Source: CALZIK01 sp046756565 (GTDB lineage Bacteria; Acidobacteriota; Thermoanaerobaculia; Multivoradales; JAHEKO01). From it: a stretch of DNA of 7,677 nucleotides. Every line of letters starts with the position of its first letter. Positions within the stretch are counted from its first letter, which is position 1. Both the position numbers and the translations under genes were made by a program. The DNA is taken from the NCBI GenBank assembly GCA_046756565.1, contig JBHHWO010000185.1:1-7677 (forward strand), in the 5' to 3' direction. Below, in pieces: positions 1-5,477 of the stretch. The notes beneath the pieces were generated by a model. It searched no databases. It was not told the origin of the DNA and worked only from the letters and a program-made list of their open reading frames with translations.

Positions 1-1110
1 AGAAGGGCTCCGAGGTGGGCGTAGCGCTGTATCGTCGCGGCCTGGGTGTGGCCGAGTAGCTTGCCGATGATCGGTAGCGAGAGCCCCGCTCCAGCGCCGA
101 CAGAAGCGAAGCTGTGGCGCAGATCGTGAAGCCGGACGTCCTCGAGCTGGGCCTGCTTTCGGATGCGCTGCCAGACCTTTGCCATGCCGACGAAGTGAGA
201 GCCCGGCTTCTTGCCGGGGATCACGTGAGGGTTCCCCTCGTCGCGGGACAGCTCGGAGAGCAACTCCAGGGCCGCGGCTCCGAGCGGGACGGCCTTCTGG
301 CCGGTCTTCGATTCCTGGAAACGGAGAAGCTGCCGCTCGAAGTCCACCTGATCCCACCGAAGGCCGAGAATCTCTCCCAGCCGGCAGCCAGTGAGAATCA
401 GGAGCCGGATTGCGGCGATGGCGGCGGGTGGCTCTTTGCCGCCCTCTTCTGCCTTGGCCAGTGCCCGTCCCTAGCCTCTCCAGCTCTTTGGCGCTCAGGA
501 ACCGTTCTCGACGCTTCTCGGGGTTCTTCTCGACGTGGCGGCAAGGGTTCGAGCCGTCCGGCCGGATGCCCCAGCTCTCCGCGAGGTTGAGCATCTTGGA
601 GAGCAGAGCGAGGGCGCGGTTGGCGCGGATCGGGGTAGCTCTCAGTCCGTGGTGAAGCTTGCGGACATCGGCACGAGAGATGGACTCGACCGGGCGGCTG
701 CCGAGCTTCGGGCGGATGATCTGCTTGAGTAGGCGTTCATCCTCTATGATGCTCCGGGGCGCTTTCTTGGGCCGGGCGTGGACTTCGAGGTAGCGATCGG
801 CCAGTTCGGAGAAGGTAAGGCCGGCTGGAGTCCTTTCGAGCAGATCATCGCCCTCACGGGCGGCAACGCGTATCTTCTCGGCTTTCTGTCGGGCTCGCTG
901 GACGGTGAGCGGGCCGTCCTTGGTGGGCTCGCCTACGCGCCCCAGGCTGACGATTCGCTTCCGGCCGTGCACTCGGAAGGCCGCAACGAAGCTCTTGGCG
1001 CCGGAAGGATAGAGGCGAAGGCGTCGCCCTTGTGGGCGAAGGTGACAGACGCCGTCGCCGTATCCTGATGCTTCAGCTGTCGCCTGTTGTGATGGAGGCG
1101 ACAGAGACAC
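1..1110 (-). pseudogene. Tyrosine recombinase (phage/island integrase), frameshifted, 3' end outside window
   Basis: Site-specific recombinase that would integrate or excise a mobile element. Translating the minus strand gives an N-terminal arm-type segment (LYPSGAKSFVAAFRVHGRKR, about 1009-950), a SAM-like core-binding domain (about 840-620, with RADVRKLHHGLRATPIRANR) and a catalytic domain. All catalytic residues are readable: Arg in TGCRLGE (381-383), Lys in ESKTGQ (306-308), HDLRH (114-128), His in LGHTQ (48-50) and the nucleophile Tyr in RYAHLG (21-23). The frame changes between ERLG and RALAKAEEGG at a G run (469-471 on the plus strand). One extra base there gives an immediate stop in the downstream frame, so the gene is either a recent pseudogene or carries a sequencing error. 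GTG at 1108-1110 is the first plausible start after the in-frame stop at 1135-1137, but it has no clear ribosome binding site. The weak match of the first 35 residues allows a second frame change near 1015-1030. The C-terminus continues past base 1. Confidence 0.85.
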
Positions 1111-1134
1111 GGCAATCCGGTAGCCTCGATGGCC

Positions 1135-2343
1135 CTACTCCGGCAACAGTGGCAGCCCGGTCGCGACTACGAGTGTCCCATCGTAAAAGACCGCCATGTC
1201 GGAGAAAACCACTCGGTTTCCGGCGTTGAAGACAGCGTGTCCGTTCGGTCCGAAGATCGAGACGTTCGGACCCACCAGGATCTCATCGCACGCCCCGAAG
1301 ACCTGGCTCGCCGTGATCGAGGTGTCCATCACCGTCACCTGATCCGCGGCGGTGCATGCCGCCGCAGGCGTCGTCTGGGACGAGTCGGGGTCGACCATGA
1401 GTGCCGACACATCGACCGCTTCGAAGTCGGACCCCTTGACCGAACCGAGTTCCCGAAGCTCGTCGTTGTCCCACCGCTCATCTGGGACACCCGAGAGAAA
1501 CCAGGCTGAGCCATTGTCGGCGAGCATCATGCCGTACTCTTTGAGTGCCCGGAGAATCACCTGGACTCGAGGAGAGAACCCGGTGAGGTCGAAGCCCGAG
1601 CGCAAGCGAAATCGCTGGCCCATTGGCGGGTACTGGGTGCCGGTCAGCGACGAGGCGAAATGCCTCGCCGGCCAAACGTAGGCACGTCGCGTCTGGGGCA
1701 CCGTGAAGCGAAGGGCGTGCTCGATCACTCCGGCCTCGACCTCCTCATAGCGCACCAGGCCAGGCAGGATGGGCAGACCCGCCGCATCGGCCGAAGTCCA
1801 GGTGTTGGGTCGAAGGCCGTATGAACCGAGGTCGAAGACCGCGCCCGAGTCCGCGCTCCAGGAGGCGCCGCCGTTTTGCGGGAACGAGTAGAAGAGCTCG
1901 TACAGGGTGCACGACCCTGACTCCACCACCAGCACGTGGCGATCCCCGTTACTTGCAGGCCCGCCCTCGATCGGTGCGTTCGGTGGAATCGGATAGGGAC
2001 CGGGATCGCTCTCATCTTCGTAGAGAAAGCTGACCGGCACCGACGGCTGGCTCGCCGGTACAACGACAAACGGAATCCCGATCGGCGAACCCGATCCGGG
2101 TGGCCATTCACCAGAGCCGAAATCAGGATGGACGTTGGCGTCGGCACCAATCGTATTGACGTAGGCATCCGAAGCAGGGTCGAGTGACAGCGAGTCGACA
2201 CGCGCATTCCAGATGCTGTCGGCCGGAAAGAGCGAGCAGCCGGCGATTTGCTGGGCAAAGGCCACTCCGCCGCCGAGCGGGGTCGAGATCAAGGTGGCGG
2301 CGAGCGCCAGAGGCCCGGCAAACGAGATAGGTGAATGCCGCAT
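1135..2343 (-). CDS. Secreted protein of unknown function with C-terminal beta-rich domain
   Basis: A 402-residue exported protein. Residues 1-30 form a Sec signal peptide: MRHS, a hydrophobic core, then VAFA before QQIAG. The body (about 36-315) contains CSLFPADSIWNARVD, GIPFVVVP, YEDESDPGPYPIP, YVWPARHFASSLTGTQYPPM, VILRALKEYGMMLADNGSAW and DFEAVDVSALM. I recognise these as hallmarks of a conserved extracellular bacterial family without an assigned reaction, and I name no catalytic residues. Residues about 334-402 form a second domain (VTVMDTSITASQVFGACDEI, GPNVSIFGPNGHAVFNAGNR). It resembles the short beta repeat often called a 3-coathanger stack at the C-terminus of exported proteins; that match is from memory of the pattern. 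The frame stays open to 2538, but upstream codons encode an integrase remnant, so I start at the ATG just before the signal peptide. A second ATG at 2377-2379 would add 12 residues. Neither has a strong ribosome binding site. The stop lies 24 bases before the integrase GTG. Confidence 0.8.
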   Translation of the reverse strand: MRHSPISFAGPLALAATLISTPLGGGVAFAQQIAGCSLFPADSIWNARVDSLSLDPASDAYVNTIGADANVHPDFGSGEWPPGSGSPIGIPFVVVPASQPSVPVSFLYEDESDPGPYPIPPNAPIEGGPASNGDRHVLVVESGSCTLYELFYSFPQNGGASWSADSGAVFDLGSYGLRPNTWTSADAAGLPILPGLVRYEEVEAGVIEHALRFTVPQTRRAYVWPARHFASSLTGTQYPPMGQRFRLRSGFDLTGFSPRVQVILRALKEYGMMLADNGSAWFLSGVPDERWDNDELRELGSVKGSDFEAVDVSALMVDPDSSQTTPAAACTAADQVTVMDTSITASQVFGACDEILVGPNVSIFGPNGHAVFNAGNRVVFSDMAVFYDGTLVVATGLPLLPE

Positions 2344-2644
2344 GAATCGCGAAAGCGTCCTCTCGCCCACGAGCTTCATCCATGCGGGCACGGGCGGGCG
2401 ATGGAGGGCGTCACAGGGCGACCGCGCCGGTTGAGGCGCCCTTGCCCCTATGTCACCGCCCATCTCGGCCGCTAGGTGAGCGTAGCGCTTTGTCGCCGCC
2501 CTTTTGAGTGAGGCAAGCAGACAACTCTGTCTGGCCAACTTTCAGGGACGGCGGCTGTACTTACTTGTGTGGGAATGTCTCGGACGCCCCTCGAATTGCT
2601 GGTTTGAGCAGCCGTTTCTTTTTGATTTCATGGGGGAAAATGAC
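2344..2644. other. Intergenic stretch with integrase debris and a small hairpin
   Basis: Between the minus-strand secreted protein and the plus-strand small genes I see no intact gene. It holds the integrase remnant listed separately, a short inverted repeat GCGCC-GGTTGA-GGCGC (2424-2439, 5-bp stem, no T tract) and no recognisable -35/-10 pair. The part from about 2530 onward is visibly more AT-rich than the sequence to its left (for example 2620-2644, with a TTTCTTTTTGATTT run), which fits a junction between segments of different origin. Confidence 0.5.
2458..2511 (-). pseudogene. Remnant of a second tyrosine recombinase C-terminus
   Basis: The minus strand encodes SLKRAATKRYAHLAAEMGG, the final catalytic block of phage-type integrases (consensus LGHTQxATTxRYAHLA). 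The tyrosine codon is at 2482-2484. The GH motif expected upstream is degraded: LTQ or PHSK can be read in neighbouring frames of the same bases. No arginine box or core-binding domain is found further upstream, so only about 18 codons remain. The bases around the tyrosine (2474-2489) match those of the larger integrase at 13-28 in 15 of 16 positions. That could reflect conserved codons or a closely related gene. The remnant is in frame with the downstream secreted-protein ORF. Confidence 0.6.
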
Positions 2645-2838
2645 ATGAGAGTTAGATCGGCGATCTGCGCTGTGGCGATCGCGCTTGTAGCCTGAGGTGC
2701 GTGCTCTCGGTTCTCGAGCTGCACGACGAGGCGGGCCTGGTGTCCGCCACAGAGGCGGAAAGACTGGACTACCTGCGCGAGGTGGCTCGCAGCGGCAATC
2801 TTCCGGCGCGCTGGGACGCCTATGTCGTCGAGGAGTAG
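2645..2838 (+). pseudogene. Small exported-protein gene split after its signal peptide
   Basis: ATG at 2645, with GGGGGA (2631-2636) as ribosome binding site, encodes MRVRSAICAVAIALVA, a typical signal-peptide N-terminus, and then meets TGA at 2693-2695. In another frame an uninterrupted, protein-like stretch follows at once: VLELHDEAGLVSATEAERLD, then YLREVARSGNLPARWDAYVV, ending at TAG 2836-2838. This looks like one small secreted protein or lipoprotein of about 63 residues broken by an indel near 2690-2700. Alternatively the second part is a separate 46-codon gene starting at GTG 2701, with GAGG at 2694-2697 only three bases away. I do not recognise the family. The gene lies directly upstream of the next exported protein on the same strand. 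Confidence 0.4.
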
Positions 2839-2858
2839 CACCTCGAGCACCCAACCTC

Positions 2859-2863
2859 GGAGG
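2859..2863 (+). promoter_or_regulatory. Strong ribosome binding site for alternative start at 2868
   Basis: GGAGG lies four bases before ATG 2868, which is in frame with the 256-residue secreted protein. Using it would add MCTLRHASPNPFFEGCTP ahead of the signal peptide. It is a better Shine-Dalgarno than the GAAGGG before ATG 2922, so the true start is not settled by the sequence. Confidence 0.4.
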
Positions 2864-2921
2864 AAGCATGTGTACCCTTCGACACGCGAGCCCCAACCCC
2901 TTCTTTGAAGGGTGTACACCT

Positions 2922-3692
2922 ATGAAGCAAGTGATCGTCGTGCTTGTCTCGCTCGTTCTCACGTCATCGGTGGCCCGAGCGAGAGGGTTCTCTTTACCCG
3001 AGCCGAACCCAATGAACGGCTTGATCGGTGTCACCGTGCAGTACAGATATCTGTTTGGGCTCCTACTACCGGCGTCGGAGGTGTTCTTTGTGAAGCTCGA
3101 GGACGGCAACGAGGCCTTCAATGCCACCCACTTGATTCGATCGAGTTACCGCCACAGGGGACAGATTTACCTTCTCAACGCAGTCCCGGGCCGATACGTG
3201 GCGGTAGCCGCGGGCCTTGGGAGCACAACGCAAGAGGTCCCTGTGTGGGTGGAACTCCTCAGCCCGGATGACACTAGGATCGACAACAGAGTCACCACCG
3301 ACCGCAGTACCTTCTTCTCCATGGCGATGATCTCCGAGACCGAAGTGACGGTGGTTCCGCAGGAGATGGTCTTCATGGGTAAGTATTTGTTGAGCACGCC
3401 CCGCAAAATGAAAAGAGCGGACGCGGCTCAAGCTCACTACTTCCAGCTACTGCTGCCCGGTGAGGCCCAGAGAGGGTTCATGGCGCGACAGTTCAGCGGC
3501 CAGAGCGCCTCCATAGCTAGCCTAAAAAGAGTTGCCAAGGACACGGAGACCGAAAGAGGTTTCTGGACTACGGCACGCGACAAAGCATTCAAGAAAGACC
3601 CCGGGTGGCAAGTGCAAGTTCAACGTCAGTTGGACCTGATGGAGAAAGGGGAACCGACAGCGGGTAACGGGTTGCAGAAAGGAGACAAATGA
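2922..3692 (+). CDS. Conserved-looking secreted protein, unknown function (256 aa)
   Basis: Residues 1-20 (MKQVIVVLVSLVLTSSVARA) form a cleavable signal peptide, so the product should be periplasmic or extracellular. The mature part begins with strands and turns (GVTVQYRYLFGLLLPASEVF, GQIYLLNAVPGRYVAVAAGL) that suggest a beta-sandwich-like domain. The last 70 residues (from about 187) are charged and probably helical, ending in GNGLQKGDK. I see no catalytic motif and do not recognise the family. ATG 2922 follows GAAGGG (2907-2912) by nine bases. An in-frame ATG at 2868 has a stronger GGAGG site (2859-2863) but would put 18 polar residues before the signal peptide. A frame open from GTG 2697 is rejected because it overlaps a better reading frame. 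The stop overlaps the next gene as ATGA, so the two were probably translated together. Confidence 0.75.
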   Translation: MKQVIVVLVSLVLTSSVARARGFSLPEPNPMNGLIGVTVQYRYLFGLLLPASEVFFVKLEDGNEAFNATHLIRSSYRHRGQIYLLNAVPGRYVAVAAGLGSTTQEVPVWVELLSPDDTRIDNRVTTDRSTFFSMAMISETEVTVVPQEMVFMGKYLLSTPRKMKRADAAQAHYFQLLLPGEAQRGFMARQFSGQSASIASLKRVAKDTETERGFWTTARDKAFKKDPGWQVQVQRQLDLMEKGEPTAGNGLQKGDK

Positions 3693-4081
3693 CGAAACGA
3701 ATGATCTAGCTCTTGATTGTGGTTTTGCTCTTGAACGGAAGTGCCGTCTCAGCGGCGACCCGGCTACAGAAGCTAACCGAGGATCGCTATCTCATCACCC
3801 TGAAGAAGTGGTCCGGGTACGGAGGAGAGGGGCGTGTGCTGCGGCAGCTCAATATCAAGGCGGCCTATCTGTGTGTTCTAACTGGCTACGAGTGGTTCGA
3901 GATCAGGGATCAGACATCACATGGTCGTGGGTTCGTCAAGACAGCAGCGGGAACCTTTGAAGTCAAGTTCCATCACGAACAAGAAGACGAGGAAATGCTC
4001 GACTGTGAGGCGCTGGCTACCCAAAAGGAGAAGGCAAAGATGAAAAAGGTCCTCGAAAAGGCAACTCGACCGAGTCCGTGA
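3689..4081 (+). pseudogene. Small secreted protein, CC0125-like fold suspected, amber stop at codon 7
   Basis: ATG 3689 overlaps the previous stop (ATGA) and has AAAGGAG (3678-3684), an arrangement typical of translational coupling. The frame reads MTKRMI, then TAG (3707-3709), then LLIVVLLLNGSAVSA, which is the rest of a signal peptide with an Ala-x-Ala-like end. The mature part (about 110 residues) contains LQKLTEDRYLITLKKW, IKAAYLCVLTGYEWFEIRDQ and GTFEVKFHHE. The block in which a side-chain-rich helix leads into GYxWFxIxD resembles the small CC0125/CC1285-type lipoprotein family, as inferred from memory of that motif. The tail is Lys/Glu-rich. Either the gene is dead by nonsense mutation, the base is a sequencing error, or translation restarts at TTG 3713. 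The restart would give a 122-residue product whose signal peptide lacks a basic N-region and has no ribosome binding site. Confidence 0.6.
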
Positions 4082-4125
4082 TCCGATCGACGTGAGGCTG
4101 CGCGATTTGAGACATTATGAGCAGA

Positions 4126-5175
4126 TCACGATTGGGAGATCGGGATCTCGAGGCCGGTTTGCGACGTGGATTCTTCCTCACCAGCGCGGGTGCAACCGCC
4201 TTCCCCCCGAGGTTGGAATCGGGGGCTGCTCCTGAGCTCCCGAGGTGTCGCCCGCTGGCTGAGCACAAACTCTGCGAGACGCTCGAAGGGATCGATGTCG
4301 AACTCCCGCGCCACCGAGGGCCTGAGGTTCGAATTCGCGTTGATGTCGTAAAAGACCCGGCGCCCGTCTGTCGTCTCGAGATACTCGATGCTTCCGACGT
4401 CGAGCCCGGCGGCCACGAAGAGCCGACGCCCGGTCTCGACAGCCTGCGACGGCACCTCCGGATAGGCGAAGAACTCTGGCCCCACGGCTCCCCTCGCAAG
4501 GGGGTTGCAGGACTCGGACGGGCAGAGGTTGAAGGAGCCGTCGGAAACGACCCGCATCGCATAGAGAAGCTCACCGCCGAGAAACTCGAGGCGCACGATT
4601 CCGTCGCGCCAGGGATCGTGGGGAAGGTACTCCTGCAGCAGCAGGAGGTTGTCGGGGAGCCAGAGCTCGGGCTGCCGGCTGAGTAGCTCGGCGAGCTCCT
4701 CGACCGATGCGACCCGGAACATTCGCGCGCCGCTGCCACCCTGGTTTGGCTTGAGGATCGCCGGAAAGCCGATATCTTGAGCGCGACCAGCCAGGGCATC
4801 GACATCGTTGAAGGCCACAGTCCGCGGGTGGGGCACCGAGAGGGCGCGCATCAGCGAGATTTGCGCGAGCTTGCTGAGTTCGAGCCGGAAGGCGCGAGAA
4901 CCGTTCAAGAGCCTGGCTCCGCGCGACTCGAGCTGCTCGATCAGTGCCAGTGCCAGCGGTACGGCCCTGGCGTTCCCACGCGCGTAAGCGCTGGGACTGG
5001 CCTGGTTGAAGTAGACCGGTGCGCTGGGCGGATCGTCGGTGCCGAAGGCCGCCGACTTCAAGTCAAACCGCTCGTAGGCCGCCACTTTGCGGTCGAGGGC
5101 CCGGAAGAGCGGCTCCTGCCACTCCCTGTTCTCGAAGAGAATCACCAGCTCGAGGTCTCGGTGCTCGATGCTCAT
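4126..5175 (-). CDS. RimK-like ATP-grasp ligase
   Basis: ATP-grasp enzymes join a carboxylate to an amine or thiol through an acyl-phosphate. This 349-residue protein has the full order of motifs: an N-terminal preATP-grasp part (1-90), LLNGSRAFRLELSKLAQ (89-105), the ATP-binding strand and glycine loop FPAILKPNQGGSGA (137-150, Lys142), LLLQEYLP (178-185), RLEFLGGELLYAMRV (195-209) and the metal/phosphate site IEYLETTDGRRVFYDINANS (263-282, with Glu264, Asp277, Asn279). The last 30 residues are low-complexity. The fold is closest to RimK/glutathione-synthetase-like ligases; the substrate cannot be read from sequence. The start is ATG 5175, preceded by GGAGGAAGGAG. A longer frame from 5223 would run through a transcription terminator and is rejected. 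The gene is a single transcription unit, convergent with the small exported-protein genes and separated from the upstream protease by a terminator. Confidence 0.88.
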   Translation of the reverse strand: MSIEHRDLELVILFENREWQEPLFRALDRKVAAYERFDLKSAAFGTDDPPSAPVYFNQASPSAYARGNARAVPLALALIEQLESRGARLLNGSRAFRLELSKLAQISLMRALSVPHPRTVAFNDVDALAGRAQDIGFPAILKPNQGGSGARMFRVASVEELAELLSRQPELWLPDNLLLLQEYLPHDPWRDGIVRLEFLGGELLYAMRVVSDGSFNLCPSESCNPLARGAVGPEFFAYPEVPSQAVETGRRLFVAAGLDVGSIEYLETTDGRRVFYDINANSNLRPSVAREFDIDPFERLAEFVLSQRATPRELRSSPRFQPRGEGGCTRAGEEESTSQTGLEIPISQS

Positions 5176-5199
5176 TTCGATGTCTCCTTCCTCCGGCAC

Positions 5200-5234
5200 A
5201 AAAAAAGGCCCCCAACTGCTCAACAGCGGGGGCC
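5200..5234 (-). terminator. Intrinsic terminator in the ATP-grasp 5' leader (candidate attenuator)
   Basis: On the minus strand GGCCCCC (5234-5228) and GGGGGCC (5213-5207) form a perfect 7-bp GC stem. The 14-base loop can itself pair as GCTG/CAGT, and seven Ts follow (5206-5200). It lies downstream of the predicted promoter and ends 24 bases before the ligase ATG, just before its GGAGGAAGGAG site. It would therefore stop transcription before the gene unless an alternative structure forms. The plus strand has no T tract after the stem, so the terminator acts only on minus-strand transcripts. Confidence 0.85.
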
Positions 5235-5268
5235 CGGGACTGTCTTGGTTTGGCGTCGTTGCCTACAG

Positions 5269-5331
5269 CTAGCCTGTGGACCCTCCTTTGAGGCTCCGAC
5301 AACAGAGGCAGCTGAAACGGTACTCGATCAC
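5269..5331 (-). CDS. Possible leaderless leader peptide with Cys-Leu-Cys-Cys
   Basis: A 20-codon frame from GTG 5331 to TAG 5269 reads VIEYRFSCLCCRSLKGGSTG. Three of four codons at positions 8-11 are cysteine. No ribosome binding site precedes it, but the GTG is seven bases downstream of a TAGAAT box, exactly where transcription would start, so it could be translated as a leaderless mRNA. The ORF ends 35 bases before the terminator stem. Codons 17-18 (GGGTCC) can pair with GGGCCC (5237-5232), which overlaps the 5' arm of that stem. This layout matches cysteine attenuation in principle. An ORF this short can also occur by chance. Confidence 0.4.
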   Translation of the reverse strand: MIEYRFSCLCCRSLKGGSTG

Positions 5332-5337
5332 GCGCCT

Positions 5338-5343
5338 ATTCTA
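5338..5343 (-). promoter_or_regulatory. Predicted -10 box for the ATP-grasp transcript
   Basis: TAGAAT on the minus strand differs from TATAAT at one position. A start seven bases downstream falls on G5331. The region 17 bases upstream has no good TTGACA match, so the promoter would be weak, regulated, or use another sigma factor. It lies downstream of the protease terminator, so the ligase needs its own promoter in this interval. Confidence 0.4.
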
Positions 5344-5419
5344 GCAGAGCCCGGTTCAGGGGCGCCTTACGGCCGGCTTTGTTCCCGCGTAGCTTCGATC
5401 TTCTTTGCGGCTAGTCGAG

Positions 5420-5454
5420 AAAAGGGACGCGGCGACCGGCCGGTGCCGCGCCCC
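5420..5454 (-). terminator. Intrinsic terminator after the S8 protease gene
   Basis: On the minus strand GGGGCGCGGC (5454-5445) pairs with GCCGCGTCCC (5433-5424). This gives a 10-bp stem with one G-U pair and an 11-base loop that includes the palindrome ACCGGCCGGT; TTTT (5423-5420) follows. It begins 24 bases after the protease stop codon and separates the protease from the ATP-grasp unit. Confidence 0.8.
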
Positions 5455-5477
5455 GATGTGTCAGTTAACTTGAATCG

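Noticed and set aside
1725..2258. 177-codon minus-strand frame inside the secreted protein
   Set aside because: Ser/Arg/Pro-rich overlapping frame with no recognisable domain; shadow of the 402-residue gene.
2424..2439. GCGCC/GGCGC hairpin as a terminator
   Set aside because: Five-bp stem with no T tract on either strand.
2697..2921. N-terminal extension of the 256-residue secreted protein to GTG 2697
   Set aside because: The added residues are Arg/Gly-rich shadow sequence over a more protein-like frame, and an internal signal peptide marks the true start.
4082..4125. Bidirectional terminator between the convergent genes
   Set aside because: No stable stem followed by a T run is visible on either strand.
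5176..5223. 16-residue N-terminal extension of the ATP-grasp ligase
   Set aside because: It would be translated from within the terminator hairpin and T tract; ATG 5175 has a strong ribosome binding site.
5269..5331. Short ORF as a graspetide-type precursor for the ATP-grasp ligase
   Set aside because: It lacks a leader-core organisation and the repeated acidic and hydroxyl residues of such precursors, and a terminator separates it from the ligase. Attenuator leader is the better reading.
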